DNA of 64,000 bases from Mariprofundus sp. (GTDB lineage Bacteria > Pseudomonadota > Zetaproteobacteria > Mariprofundales > Mariprofundaceae): the NCBI GenBank assembly GCA_021772775.1, contig JAJFLH010000040.1, forward strand, positions 1 to 64,000, in the 5' to 3' direction. Positions within the stretch are counted from its first letter, which is position 1, and each line of letters begins with the position of its first letter. Under the pieces are notes generated by a model. It saw nothing but the letters and a program-made list of their open reading frames with translations, made no database searches and was not told the DNA's origin. A program made the translations under genes and the position numbers. Positions 26,966 through 36,547 of the stretch are shown in pieces.

Positions 26966-27514
26966 ATGGCTCGTAATTCATATCTTCATGTTGGTGATCT
27001 TGTCGGGGCGCATGGCCTCAAAGGTACACTGATACTGTTTTCACATACCCGGCCCGCCTCTGCGGTCGCCGGGTATTCTTGTTGGTGGATTGGTAAGAGT
27101 AGTGAGTCGGCGACAGCTTATCCGGTTAAACGTTGCTGGCAGCATGGTAAACGTATGCTGGCAGAGCTTGAAGGTGTTACGGATTGCAACAGAGCTGAAT
27201 CATTGAAAGGTCTGAAGGTTTGGATTCCTGAATCAGAAGTCGAGACCGACGACGATGAATATCTGTGGGAAGATCTGATCGACTGTGCCGTGATACGGCA
27301 AGCAGATGAACAGCTTCTTGGCACGGTAACCGCACTGGAAGAGTACGGTGCGCAGGACAATCTTCTTGTGCAGACTACTGAAGATGCTGCCGTACAAGGA
27401 GAGTGGTTGATTCCGTTTACTGAGCAAATTGTTGTGGGTGTAGATCTGGATGAAGGCATCATCGTCGTCGATATGCCGGAAGGAATGGAAGTATGTTTCA
27501 CACCCAAGTTCTAA
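26966..27514 (+). CDS. rimM: Ribosome maturation factor
   Basis: The 182-residue two-domain protein has an N-terminal RimM domain (YLHVGDLVGAHGLKGTLILFS, about residues 6-26; GLKVWIPESE) and a PRC-barrel-like C-terminal domain (about 98-175, YLWEDLIDC, IPFTEQIVVGVDL, GIIVVDMPEGM). It binds S19 and assists 16S 3'-domain maturation. The 3' end overlaps trmD by 22 bases, which suggests coupled translation. Confidence 0.93.
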   Translation: MARNSYLHVGDLVGAHGLKGTLILFSHTRPASAVAGYSCWWIGKSSESATAYPVKRCWQHGKRMLAELEGVTDCNRAESLKGLKVWIPESEVETDDDEYLWEDLIDCAVIRQADEQLLGTVTALEEYGAQDNLLVQTTEDAAVQGEWLIPFTEQIVVGVDLDEGIIVVDMPEGMEVCFTPKF

Positions 27515-28158
27515 CTCTGTTTCCGGAGTTCTTTGATTCTCCCCTCTCCTGTTCTATTCCAAAACGCGCTATTGAAGCAGGTCATCTCACGGCCGAAATG
27601 ATCCAAATTCGCGACTTCGCTACCGATAAACATCGTACAGTTGATGATTCACCCTATGGCGGTGGTCCCGGCATGCTGATGAAACCCGGCCCTGTTGTGG
27701 ATTCGATTCGCGCCGCGCGCGAGAAACAACCCGATACCCATGTGGTGATGCTTACCCCTTCAGGTATGCCTTTCACTCAGGCCAAAGCATTAGAGTTTAC
27801 CAAGAAACCCGGCATCACGCTGCTATGCGGTCGTTACGAAGGTTTTGATGAACGTATCTGTGATTATGTCGATGAAGAGATCTCGCTGGGCGATTATGTA
27901 CTCTCAGGTGGTGAGCCCGCAGCCCTATCTGTGCTTGATGCGGTGATTCGTCTATTGCCCGGCGTGCTGGGCAGTCCAGAATCTGCCGTACTCGATTCAT
28001 TCACCGAAGATGGCATTCTCGATTGGCCCCATTATACCCGCCCTGTAGAATTTGAAGGCAAGGCTGTGCCCAAAGTTTTGCTCTCTGGTAACCATGCAAA
28101 AATCGATGTCTGGCGTAAAGAAAAGGCTTTGGAACGCAGCAACAAACGTAAGGATTGA
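27493..28158 (+). CDS. trmD: tRNA (guanine-37-N1)-methyltransferase
   Basis: The 221-residue SPOUT methyltransferase makes m1G37. It has VLTLFPEFFDSPL at the start, DDSPYGGGPGMLMKPGP (about residues 49-65), LLCGRYEGFDERI and the trefoil-knot segment EISLGDYVLSGGEPAALSVLDA. It is somewhat short at the C-terminus compared with E. coli TrmD (255). The usual next gene, rplS (bL19), is not found downstream. Confidence 0.95.
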   Translation: MFHTQVLTLFPEFFDSPLSCSIPKRAIEAGHLTAEMIQIRDFATDKHRTVDDSPYGGGPGMLMKPGPVVDSIRAAREKQPDTHVVMLTPSGMPFTQAKALEFTKKPGITLLCGRYEGFDERICDYVDEEISLGDYVLSGGEPAALSVLDAVIRLLPGVLGSPESAVLDSFTEDGILDWPHYTRPVEFEGKAVPKVLLSGNHAKIDVWRKEKALERSNKRKD

Positions 28159-28568
28159 ATCGTCCTTATTTGACCAGAAGCATCGTGCCTTTTTGTGCGC
28201 AGCAAAATTACGAAAGATAAATCGGTAGGATAGCTAGTTTGAACGTCTAAAAAGGCGGGAGATGAATCCCTAAAGGCTGGGATGGCCCGGATCAAAGCCG
28301 TCCCCAATCAATTTATATAAGGCCTATTGCACGGTGGTGGGGTAGTACTATTTTCCGCTCACGGTTTTCGTCGCTCTTATTCGTCTAGAAATAACTAAGA
28401 TTAGCATCCTGCTAGCGGGGAAAGGTACGTTTTTATGATCCCTTCCCAAGCTTATCAAGCTTGAGTGAGGCAGGGGGATGAGAGTGGATAGAGAGCCTCT
28501 AATTAACCTTTTTATTGTTTTAATAATATGCTTTCGGATATGCATGCCACATAATGATAGCATGACGA
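28159..28568. other. Intergenic region after trmD with several hairpins, no gene
   Basis: This 410-bp stretch has no convincing ORF, and rplS is absent. It contains GGGATGGC pairing with GCCGTCCC (8 bp, one G-U) around 28280-28306. It also has a short GGGA/TCCC stem and CAAGCTT-atc-AAGCTTG near 28447-28463. None has a T tract, so I do not call a terminator. An untranslated leader or small RNA is possible but unproven. Confidence 0.4.
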
Positions 28569-29237
28569 ATGAGTATAAATGTTAAAATGCAGTTACCGGG
28601 TTTGGGTGTAGACTCCAGTGGTTTAGGCCTGATGTCTGTGCAGCGGCAAGGGTTAGAGGCGAGGCATCGTGAAAGCCTTGCACGTTTTGGTTATTCACCG
28701 GAAGCACTTTTCTGGAGTACGCGTGGAGTGCAGAAGGCGCGTTTCAAAGCGCTTACCGGGATCGGCGTTGCCAGAGGCGATTCGCTGTTGGATGTGGGTT
28801 GTGGTTTCGGTGATCTGGATAGCTGGTTATCCAGTCGCAAAAAAACTGTTCAATATACAGGCATTGATATTTCTCCCGATATTTTGATGCGTGCTGGCGA
28901 GATGATGCCGGCTCGCAATCTGCATTGTGGTGAGTTATTTGATTTTCAATGGCCGGAGAGCTCTTTTGATTGGGTACTTCTCTCAGGCACGCTTAACTGG
29001 AACCTTTATGATAAAGGTGACTATGCTAGACGTAGCATTGCCCGCATGTTTGAACTGGCTCGCAAAGGAGTCGCTTTTAATCTGCTCGATGAACGTTATA
29101 TAAACCCGCTCTACCTTGATGGTCTTGTGGCATATGATGTGCAAACCATGCTGGCCTTTTGTAGAACAATTACCACGAAATGTGAGCTGGTCGAGGGTTA
29201 TCTCGATAATGATTTCACCATTTTTATGAAGAAATGA
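28569..29237 (+). CDS. Class I SAM-dependent methyltransferase
   Basis: The 222-residue Rossmann-type methyltransferase has motif I LLDVGCGFGDLDSWL (about residues 75-89), the acidic end of strand 2 in YTGIDISPDIL, and the post-motif FDWVLLSGTLNWNLYD. ARHRESLARFGYSPEALFWSTRG precedes it, in a helical cap. The substrate is unknown. It is a clear paralogue of the protein encoded at 49740-50339 next to the integrase, with the same cap and the same end (NDFTIFMKK versus NDFTIYMRR). The surrounding genes give no pathway. Confidence 0.83.
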   Translation: MSINVKMQLPGLGVDSSGLGLMSVQRQGLEARHRESLARFGYSPEALFWSTRGVQKARFKALTGIGVARGDSLLDVGCGFGDLDSWLSSRKKTVQYTGIDISPDILMRAGEMMPARNLHCGELFDFQWPESSFDWVLLSGTLNWNLYDKGDYARRSIARMFELARKGVAFNLLDERYINPLYLDGLVAYDVQTMLAFCRTITTKCELVEGYLDNDFTIFMKK

Positions 29238-29283
29238 AAGGTGGCAGTCTACTAATCCAACTCTTCCGACTTTCATTGATGAT

Positions 29284-30810
29284 TTAAAGGTGTCTCATCT
29301 GGCGTTTGTTGTGGCCGGTGGCTCCGATCTGTTTGAGTTCGGGATTGCCGTGGGCGAAAGGTTTGAGAAAGTTCGGCATTTTACGGCCACCCAGTTTCAT
29401 TATGTCGTGGATCAAGACCCCAGCCGTGGTTTGCTCATCGTAGCTTAACTTTGTCGTTAGATAGTTAAATAGCAGCTGTGCCAATCTCTCCAGAGAAATT
29501 TTCCAGGTGCTTTGGGTCTCAGCATATACCCATAGCGAAAAGGCATGGAACTGTTCGAATATATCACCATTCGGCCAGAGTAGGGTGACACCCTGTTTGA
29601 AGTTGCCACTGTTGTAATAGAGGTTCCAGAAACGGGCAAAGCGTTTCATCTGCTGAATATCGTTAAAACTGAGTTGATTGTTTTTGAGAATATCGTAGGG
29701 CGGTTTATCGGAATAGACCATGCCGAATTCTGTATCGTGTCGATGTAGGCTGGTGCCAGATAGCTTTTTCAGGATACCGATCTGAATTTCCGATGCTGAC
29801 ATGGCATAGAGCTTGTTCAGGTTTTCGCTGAAGCTTGTCAGTGACTCGCCGGGCAGGCCGACAATCAGATCCAGATGCATATGGGCTGAAGTTTCTTCCT
29901 CCAGAAAACGGATGTTCTGTTTAATCTTTTCCATTTTTAGATTGCGGTGGATTCGGTCTGCGACCTCCATGTTCAGGGTCTGAATACCGATCTCCAGTTG
30001 CAGCGATGCAGCTGGGAACTGCTTGATACGCTCTTTCAGGGCATCGGGGAAATGATCCGGAATCACCTCGAAATGTACAAAGTAGGGTGGTTCTTTGGCC
30101 AGAAAGAAATCGAGCAGCAGGGAAGCAATCTTCACATTGAGATTGAAGGTGCGATCGATGAATTTAAAACTGCGTACACCGCGATCCCACAGTTTTTCCA
30201 TGGCACTCAGCAGCACTGCTGTATCGATATTACGCACCTTCTTATCAATGGATGATAGACAGAATTCACATAGAAAGGGGCAACCGCGCGACGCTTCGAT
30301 ATAGATATAGCGGTTGGCCACATCTTCATCGCTGTAATGATCATAAGGCAGTTTGATGCTATCAAGGTCAGCCATAGGAGCCTGAATCACGCGTTGTGTT
30401 GGGGGAAGAGCATTGAGCAGTGCTTTACTCAGATTATAGAAGGCCGTGTCGCCTTCACCCTGAACGATGTAATCAGCCGCATCAAAGTTCAACCGAACCG
30501 GGTTGTGGCTAACTTCAGGGCCACCCAGAACGATGATGGTGTCGGCTGCAACCTTTTTGATCAGACTAACCAGTTCCATGCACTGTTCTGCATTCCAGAT
30601 ATAGACACCGATACCGATGATAGCCGGCTTTTCACTGAGTAGCTTCTCGGCGATATCCGGGATATTGTCATTGATGGTGAATTCTCGGATTGCTGTTGTA
30701 CTTTGTAACTCGCCCATATTGGCAAAGAGGTAACGCAGGCCAATCGCGCTATGCGTATAACGCGCATTGAGTGTGGTCAGCAGGATGGTGTGCTCTGAGG
30801 TTTTGGACAT
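29284..30810 (-). CDS. B12-binding-domain radical SAM protein
   Basis: The roughly 508-residue protein has an N-terminal cobalamin-binding-like domain (TTLNARYTHSAIGLRYL, IIGIGVYIWN and LGGPEVSHNP, about residues 10-130). A radical SAM domain follows with the cluster motif SRGCPFLCEFCLSS (CxxxCxxC, about 175-188), then a C-terminal domain of the DUF4080 type. Family members may methylate or modify unknown substrates. The start MSKTSEHTILL at 30810 matches the family better than the longer frame to 30867. It is one candidate user of the corrinoids made or imported by the cob/btu genes, but that is inference. Confidence 0.85.
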   Translation of the reverse strand: MSKTSEHTILLTTLNARYTHSAIGLRYLFANMGELQSTTAIREFTINDNIPDIAEKLLSEKPAIIGIGVYIWNAEQCMELVSLIKKVAADTIIVLGGPEVSHNPVRLNFDAADYIVQGEGDTAFYNLSKALLNALPPTQRVIQAPMADLDSIKLPYDHYSDEDVANRYIYIEASRGCPFLCEFCLSSIDKKVRNIDTAVLLSAMEKLWDRGVRSFKFIDRTFNLNVKIASLLLDFFLAKEPPYFVHFEVIPDHFPDALKERIKQFPAASLQLEIGIQTLNMEVADRIHRNLKMEKIKQNIRFLEEETSAHMHLDLIVGLPGESLTSFSENLNKLYAMSASEIQIGILKKLSGTSLHRHDTEFGMVYSDKPPYDILKNNQLSFNDIQQMKRFARFWNLYYNSGNFKQGVTLLWPNGDIFEQFHAFSLWVYAETQSTWKISLERLAQLLFNYLTTKLSYDEQTTAGVLIHDIMKLGGRKMPNFLKPFAHGNPELKQIGATGHNKRQMRHL

Positions 30811-30884
30811 GATGTGCTGCACTATACGCAGATCATGCCAGTTGGCACAAAAATAACGATACCTCAATGAGAAAAATAAGGGAC

Positions 30885-31068
30885 TTCACCGCAGAGTTAC
30901 GCAAAGTAAAGTCATATGTTTAATGATTGTTTGTAACGGAAACTCAGTCATGTTATATCTGTATATGATCTTTTGAGCCATTGATTGTGAGAAGCAAGAT
31001 TGAGTTGAATAGCTTCTTCTTTCCTTGTCCATGCCTTCCTCAGCGTAACTTTCGTACTCTGCGGTAAA
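30885..31068. repeat. CCGCAGAGT inverted-repeat locus 1
   Basis: TTCACCGCAGAGTTACGCAA at the left (about 30887-30906) and the reverse-oriented TACTCTGCGGTAAAT at about 31055-31069 bracket some 150 bases with no gene. The right arm also keeps a GCGTAACTTTCG segment related to the left arm. The same repeat type recurs at 52167-52290. In many genomes such arms flank GxxExxY genes, so this may be a gene-less remnant. Confidence 0.65.
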
Positions 31069-31151
31069 TGCTTTTGAATGGCTGTTTTGTAGAAAGACTT
31101 TTTGGGTGAATGTATGCAGTTTTGACCTATGAGGAATGGGGGCTTAACAAT

Positions 31152-31907
31152 ATGCAGTTGATCGATAGCCACTGTCATCTTGATGATGAGCGCTTTGATG
31201 CAGATCGGGACGCTGTGATTGAACGTGCTGCGATGGTTGGTATTGATGAGTTTGTTGTCCCAGCTGTTACTGCTTCTGGCTGGCCTCATTTGCGCGAGCT
31301 GGTCGAACGTTATCCGAGCATTCACTCTGCTTATGGTCTGCATCCCTGGTTTTGCAAACTGCATAGGGCTGAAGATCTAAGTTTGTCGGCCCAATATCTG
31401 GAAAGCGCTGTAGCAGTAGGAGAGTGCGGGCTGGACGCCATGCATAAGAATACGAGTCTGGATGAACAACTCTTTTGGTTCCGCGCTCAGTTGAAACTGG
31501 CTGCTGATTTTGATTTGCCTGTGATTATGCATGCCGTAAAGTCGGTAGATCTGGTGCTAAAAGAACTGAAGGCATTTGATGGATTAAAGGGAGTAGTGCA
31601 TAGTTTTTATGGTAGTCAGCAGCAAGCTGAAGCTGTGATCAAACAAGAGTTTTATCTAGGTATAGGTTCTGCTGTCACGCATGCGAAGAATAGTTGCTTT
31701 CAAGAGGTGGTAGCCAGACTGCCGCTTGAGATGCTGATGCTTGAGACGGATTCACCCGATCAGCCAGGAGCATCGCATCGGGGGAAACGTAACGAGCCTG
31801 CTTTTCTGCTTGAAACTCTACATTCAGTTGCCAATCTTCACGCTATAGAGGCAGAAGAGGTAGCAGCCATCTGCAATGCGAATGCACGGGAGTTATTCAG
31901 TTTATGA
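31152..31907 (+). CDS. TatD-family metal-dependent deoxyribonuclease
   Basis: The 251-residue TIM-barrel hydrolase starts MQLIDSHCHLDDERFDADRD, with the HxH metal motif. It has YGLHPWF, VGECGLDAMHKN (metal Glu), VIMHAVKS and LLETDSPDQP. These are standard for TatD/YcfH/YjjV proteins, which have 3'-5' DNase or D-aminoacyl-related activities. ATG 31152 is preferred because the motif begins there. The stop overlaps tcdA by four bases. Confidence 0.9.
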   Translation: MQLIDSHCHLDDERFDADRDAVIERAAMVGIDEFVVPAVTASGWPHLRELVERYPSIHSAYGLHPWFCKLHRAEDLSLSAQYLESAVAVGECGLDAMHKNTSLDEQLFWFRAQLKLAADFDLPVIMHAVKSVDLVLKELKAFDGLKGVVHSFYGSQQQAEAVIKQEFYLGIGSAVTHAKNSCFQEVVARLPLEMLMLETDSPDQPGASHRGKRNEPAFLLETLHSVANLHAIEAEEVAAICNANARELFSL

Positions 31908-32650
31908 GTCATGCACAGGAACGCACAGAAATTCTAATTGGAGAGGATGGATTAGAGCATTTGACCAACCTTCATCTCTTGGTTGTAGGCCTTGGGGGAG
32001 TCGGTGGTGCGGTATGCGAGGCTTTGGTCAGGGCTGGTATCGGTCGTATTACGCTTGTAGATCATGACAAGGTAGGTCTCTCCAATATGAATCGTCAGCT
32101 GGTCTGTACCCATTCGAATATTGGAAAAGATAAATCTACTGCCATGGGTGAGCGCTTGATGGATATCAATCCAGAGCTCCAGCTCAATGCTCATGTTGGT
32201 TTTCTTTCATACGAAAATATGGACTCATTTCTTGTTGAGGGGTGTTTTGACTATGTGCTGGACTGCATCGATTCGGTGGCCTGCAAAGCTGTATTGATAA
32301 CAAGCTGCCAGCATTTAGATATTCCAGTTGCTTCAAGCCTCGGTGCTGGCGGCAGGTTGGATGTAACAAAGGCTGAGATCACCAGGCTCGATAAAACCTA
32401 CAATTGCGGCCTGGCTACCAATCTTCGTCGCAAGCTCAGGCGTGCTGGTGCATCACTGGATTATCCAGTGGTCTTTTCCGGAGAGTACCCGATCAAACCA
32501 TTGCCTCAGGAGGTGCTTGATAATAATCCGACCGCTCTACCGCGCGCGGTAAACGGCACAATTTCCTATATGCCCAACCTGTTCGGCTTTATGTTAGCAG
32601 GTTATGTGATTCAGCATTTGCTGCAATCAAGAGGCACTAAAGATGGGTGA
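31904..32650 (+). CDS. tcdA: tRNA threonylcarbamoyladenosine dehydratase-like (E1/ThiF fold)
   Basis: The 248-residue E1-like ATPase has VVGLGGVGGAVCEALVRAGIG (about residues 27-47), LVDHDKVGLSNMNRQL and DCIDSVACKAVL. It aligns with TcdA/CsdL, which cyclises t6A37 in tRNA. Its start overlaps tatD by four bases, and its end is eight bases from the convergent recQ. The catalytic zinc cysteines of MoeB are absent, which fits TcdA. Confidence 0.88.
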   Translation: MSHAQERTEILIGEDGLEHLTNLHLLVVGLGGVGGAVCEALVRAGIGRITLVDHDKVGLSNMNRQLVCTHSNIGKDKSTAMGERLMDINPELQLNAHVGFLSYENMDSFLVEGCFDYVLDCIDSVACKAVLITSCQHLDIPVASSLGAGGRLDVTKAEITRLDKTYNCGLATNLRRKLRRAGASLDYPVVFSGEYPIKPLPQEVLDNNPTALPRAVNGTISYMPNLFGFMLAGYVIQHLLQSRGTKDG

Positions 32651-32658
32651 TCTGTAAG

Positions 32659-34494
32659 CTATTGATGCTGTTTGAGTTCGGTTAAGAAGGATTCGCCATA
32701 GCGTTTGAATTTGACGGCACCAATGCCTGAGATTGCCAGCATTTGTTCTTCATTACTCGGTTTGTTCATAGCCATTTCCACCAGTGTTTTATCCGGGAAT
32801 ATGACATAAGGTGGCACATTCTGATCCTTGGCTAATTCACTGCGCAGTTGGCGCAGTTGTTCGAACAGATCCTGGTCATGTGTTGAAAGATGCTGGTTTG
32901 TTCTACGCGTCGCGGTGCTGACTCGCTTTTTCTTCTCTTTCGATGCTTTTTTGAGTTTCCTTAGCATCACTGTTTGTGGCGTTTCACTGCGTTTGAGTAG
33001 AGGCCATGCTTTTGGTGTTAGTTTCAGAACACCATAACCTTCTGTGTCGGTAGCCAAAAAACCGTGTGCGACCAGTTGGCGGAAAATGCCGCGCCACTCC
33101 GGGCCGCTGTGTTCATGACCGATGTTAAATGTAGTCAGTTGATCATGTGAGTTAGCTTTGATGCGCTCATCATCTTTACCGAGCAGAATATCGATAATGT
33201 ATTGGGTGCCGAAGCGCTCATCGGTACGGTAGATACAGGATAATATCTTCTGCGTGGCAATGGTTGCATCCCATGTTTCGGGCGGATTGATGCAGTTGTC
33301 GCAGTTGCCGCATGGCTCATCCAACGTTTCACCAAAATAGTTCAGCACTGCCTGCCGCCTGCAACTGGTCAGCTCACATAGGCCTAACATTGCATCGGTT
33401 TTTTGCAGCATCATGCGTTTAAACAGTTCATCTGCATCACTGTTTTGTGTGAACAAGCGTAGATTGATCACATCTTTCAGACCATAGTTCATCCATGCGT
33501 TTGACGGCAGACCATCACGACCCGCGCGACCGGTCTCCTGATAATAGGACTCGATGTTTTTGGGTAGATTCATGTGGGCAACAAAACGCACATCGGGTTT
33601 GTCGATGCCCATGCCAAAGGCGATGGTGGCGACAATAATCAGACCATCATCACGCAGGAATCTCTGTTGATTCTTCTGGCGGAAATCCTGAGGTAGCCCT
33701 GCATGATAGGGCAGGGCGGTGCGCCCTTTTTTGTTTAACCACTCGGCTGTTGCTTCAACACTTTTACGACTCAAACAGTAAACGATACCGGCATCTTCTG
33801 GATGGTTATGTTCGATAAACTGCCATAAGGCATCACGACCATTGCCAAGGTCGTTGATGGCGTAATGGATATTAGGCCGGTCAAAGCTGTTGATGAACAC
33901 ATGTGCCTGTTGCAAAGCCAGTTGCTCAATAATTTCATTGCGGGTGCGTTGATCGGCTGTGGCTGTGAGTGCGATACGTGGCACATTGGGATAACACTCA
34001 TGTAGCATGGATAGCTGTTGGTACTCTTTGCGGAAATCATGACCCCATTGCGCCACACAGTGGGCTTCATCGATGGCAAACAGAGATATTTCACATCGGT
34101 CAATAATACTCAGGGTATATTCATTCAGCAGTCGCTCTGGCGCTAAATAGAGCAGGTCATATGAACCGGCTAAAAAACCTTTTTCAATCAAACGCTGTTC
34201 GACGGCTTTCAGAGTGGAGTTGAGAAAAGCGGCTTTGATGCCGAGCTGTTGCAGTGCATCGACCTGATCCTGCATGAGTGCAATAAGCGGAGAGACAACA
34301 ATAGCTGTGCCTGGGCGAATGAGAGCGGGCAGTTGGTAACAGATTGATTTGCCGCCACCGGTCGGCATTAGTGTTAAAACATCCTGACCATGGATAATCG
34401 ATTCAATAATATCGGTCTGGTGATGACGGAAATTATCATAACCAAAGGTCGATTTTAGAATGTGACGGGCTTGACTCATGCTCTGTTCCATCAA
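32659..34494 (-). CDS. recQ: ATP-dependent DNA helicase RecQ
   Basis: The 611-residue 3'-5' helicase has [17 protein letters not shown] (Walker A), [17 protein letters not shown] (DEAH), [16 protein letters not shown] and the ETGRAGRDG motif VI. A zinc-binding RQC region ([16 protein letters not shown]), a winged helix and a C-terminal HRDC domain (about residues 530-605, [12 protein letters not shown]) complete it. The length is normal. Start may be M1 or M6 (MSQARHILK). It acts in recombination and fork repair. Confidence 0.95.
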   Translation of the reverse strand: MMEQSMSQARHILKSTFGYDNFRHHQTDIIESIIHGQDVLTLMPTGGGKSICYQLPALIRPGTAIVVSPLIALMQDQVDALQQLGIKAAFLNSTLKAVEQRLIEKGFLAGSYDLLYLAPERLLNEYTLSIIDRCEISLFAIDEAHCVAQWGHDFRKEYQQLSMLHECYPNVPRIALTATADQRTRNEIIEQLALQQAHVFINSFDRPNIHYAINDLGNGRDALWQFIEHNHPEDAGIVYCLSRKSVEATAEWLNKKGRTALPYHAGLPQDFRQKNQQRFLRDDGLIIVATIAFGMGIDKPDVRFVAHMNLPKNIESYYQETGRAGRDGLPSNAWMNYGLKDVINLRLFTQNSDADELFKRMMLQKTDAMLGLCELTSCRRQAVLNYFGETLDEPCGNCDNCINPPETWDATIATQKILSCIYRTDERFGTQYIIDILLGKDDERIKANSHDQLTTFNIGHEHSGPEWRGIFRQLVAHGFLATDTEGYGVLKLTPKAWPLLKRSETPQTVMLRKLKKASKEKKKRVSTATRRTNQHLSTHDQDLFEQLRQLRSELAKDQNVPPYVIFPDKTLVEMAMNKPSNEEQMLAISGIGAVKFKRYGESFLTELKQHQ

Positions 34495-34564
34495 GCGAGT
34501 ATCTATGAACAGCGAACAACTGTCACTTGGAGAGAAGGCTGTTGATTAGAGTTCTAGAGCTTGA

Positions 34565-34598
34565 AAATAAAAATGGCCATCTGCATGAGCAGATGACC
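34565..34598 (-). terminator. Intrinsic terminator of the outer-membrane protein gene
   Basis: On the minus strand GGTCATCTGC-tcat-GCAGATGGCC forms a 10-bp stem, with one G-U pair, followed by ATTTTTATTTTC. It lies 30 bases after the stop of the gene ending at 34629. Confidence 0.75.
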
Positions 34599-34628
34599 GA
34601 TGATTGTCAGCAAGAAGTTGCGGAACTG

Positions 34629-35198
34629 TTAAAAATGATATGCGATAGTCGTGGTAAAGCCATTCACATCCAGGCCTTTAAATATGGTTGTGTTTTTAGT
34701 CGCCGCTTCAGCATTGGTAGCATAACGTATCCACTCCATTCCAACACTTAATTTACTGTTATAGTGGTATATTCCCCCCAGACCAAAGCTTACCCCTGTT
34801 TTGGTTACTGAACGTTGAGCAAAAGAGTTAGCTGGTGTGATGCTTGTACTCATGGTGGTAAGACCAAGCAGGCCATAGAGTTCGACACCATCGGCAATTT
34901 CGACTTTAGGTTTTCCCAATAGAGAAAAAAACCAGTTCATTTTAAATGATTCGACGAGAGGGCCCAATTCTTCGCGCTCTTGTGGGCTGGCAAAACCGAC
35001 ACGGAATTCTGTGGCAAACAACTCATGTAGATCGAGACCTGCAAAACCGAAACCACCGAATTTGGCTTTTTTACTTGCACCTGGATCAAGTTCAAAAACG
35101 CCAAGTCCAATGCCGGCATAGGGTTTGATGTCTGCCGCTTGCGCAGCATTGGCTTGTAAAAAAAGCAGAGTAGCAGTCATCAATAACAGTTTTTTCAT
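34629..35198 (-). CDS. Outer-membrane beta-barrel protein, small porin-like
   Basis: The 189-residue protein starts MKKLLLMTATLLFLQANAAQ, a Sec signal peptide with cleavage near AQAA. The rest alternates in short amphipathic strands (YAGIGLGVFEL, GFGFAGLDLHEL, FATEFRVGFA, VELYGLLGLTTM, GVSFGLGGIYHY, LSVGMEWIRY) and ends in aromatic Tyr-His-Phe, as expected of an eight-stranded OmpA/OmpW-like barrel. GGAGG lies upstream of ATG 35198. The function is unknown. Confidence 0.8.
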   Translation of the reverse strand: MKKLLLMTATLLFLQANAAQAADIKPYAGIGLGVFELDPGASKKAKFGGFGFAGLDLHELFATEFRVGFASPQEREELGPLVESFKMNWFFSLLGKPKVEIADGVELYGLLGLTTMSTSITPANSFAQRSVTKTGVSFGLGGIYHYNSKLSVGMEWIRYATNAEAATKNTTIFKGLDVNGFTTTIAYHF

Positions 35199-35268
35199 GG
35201 AGGCCTCCAAGTTTTCCAGCATTATCTATATATTATTAATCACAGCAAATGTAATTTTTTGATGGGTG

Positions 35269-36501
35269 TTATAAGTTTTTATTGGCACTTTGAGATGATC
35301 GAAGCGATAACTTTAAGGAGGGTGTTTGCTGGTCAATATAAAAATCGAAATGTTTCAAAATATTCATGCCCAACAGGCCTTGTGCATGGGGCGCGACGGA
35401 TTGGGTGATAAGGGCTATTTTGATTTTATTGAGCTGAAAAGAGCCTAGTTTCACATGATCAGCCAGTTTTAGTGGCGCATCAATTTTTCCACTGACTGTT
35501 TGTAAACTGATTTGAGGCAATGCATGACTGGTATCAATTTCAGTCTGATCAACCTGCATGAGGGTTAGTGATGCGCCGGTATCCAACAATAAAAAAACAG
35601 GGGGATTTCCATTGATGGAGAGTGGCACCAGAAAATGTTCGCCAGCCCGTTGCAGTGGGATAGTGACCTGATAGTCAATCGAATGTATTTGCTCTATTTT
35701 TTGCAATAGCGCGCTTGCTCTGTTGCCAACTTCAGGGTCGTAAACCAGAGGTTGCAGAATCGTTGTCGCTTGTTTTGTGTGTCCCATCTCAATTAGTGCG
35801 ATGGCCTGCATCAATTGATAATCTGTGTTGGCTCCATCCATATTACTGAGTCGACGATAAAACGTAAGAATATGATTAAATTCTTCGGCTTGGATGAGAT
35901 GCTCTTTTTGAGCCTGAACCGCTTTGTATCGTTGATGATTGATACGCGAAATCAGCTCGGGGTTGGCGGTTTGCTTTAACAGATCAATGAGCAGAAAAGC
36001 TTCCAGGTCGAACTGTTCCTGCTCATGCAATGTTTTTGCCTGCAGTAGGCCTGCTGCAACATCATCAGGAAAATGGTTGCGATATTGCTTGAGCAGTAAT
36101 AACGCGGTTTCGCTCATGCCTTGTTGGATATAGGTGTTGCTGAGCATAATAATCTGATTGCGTGCCTGCTCAGAGCTCTGTTGAGGCCAGGCGGAAAATG
36201 CGGCTGAAAAACTCTCCTGCATCAATAGTGTGGTGAATGTTTGCAGTGGGTCGAGCGGTATGCTGGCTGTTTGTGGAAGCGGGGCAGGCATTGGAACTAC
36301 ACCTGCCTTGCTGATAATAGTCGGAATGACTGAAGCTGTTTCAGTCAGCGGGCGTTGAGGCGAGGGGTTCAGCGTTTCTCCTTTAAGGTTAGGATATTGC
36401 TCTTCGAGGGGCTTTGTTGCCATGAGGTCATGGGAATACCAACCCATCACCCAACCGATAGCCAATATGAAGGCGATATGTTTCATCCGACTCAATTGCA
36501 T
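35269..36501 (-). CDS. Membrane-anchored protein with helical repeats and retropepsin-like protease
   Basis: The 410-residue protein has one N-terminal membrane helix (about residues 8-26), a Pro-rich linker (about 45-85) and an alpha-helical region with TPR-like repeats (about 95-265, for example GMSETALLLLKQYRNHFPDD). A C-terminal retroviral-type aspartyl protease domain (about 275-400) carries the active-site FLLLDTGASLTLM and GLLGMNIL flap-side motifs. One Asp-Thr-Gly per chain implies a homodimeric enzyme. Its substrate is unknown. It probably faces the periplasm. Confidence 0.82.
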   Translation of the reverse strand: MQLSRMKHIAFILAIGWVMGWYSHDLMATKPLEEQYPNLKGETLNPSPQRPLTETASVIPTIISKAGVVPMPAPLPQTASIPLDPLQTFTTLLMQESFSAAFSAWPQQSSEQARNQIIMLSNTYIQQGMSETALLLLKQYRNHFPDDVAAGLLQAKTLHEQEQFDLEAFLLIDLLKQTANPELISRINHQRYKAVQAQKEHLIQAEEFNHILTFYRRLSNMDGANTDYQLMQAIALIEMGHTKQATTILQPLVYDPEVGNRASALLQKIEQIHSIDYQVTIPLQRAGEHFLVPLSINGNPPVFLLLDTGASLTLMQVDQTEIDTSHALPQISLQTVSGKIDAPLKLADHVKLGSFQLNKIKIALITQSVAPHAQGLLGMNILKHFDFYIDQQTPSLKLSLRSSQSANKNL

Positions 36502-36547
36502 GAAGTAAACGACTTACGTTGATCGTGTACTTTTACAGCGAGCAAGG

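Noticed and set aside
28159-28568. Possible c-di-GMP or other riboswitch after trmD
   Set aside because: Hairpins are present but the conserved GEMM motifs are not found, and the following gene gives no support.
34527-34751. 74-residue plus-strand ORF
   Set aside because: It covers a terminator hairpin and overlaps the outer-membrane gene on the other strand.
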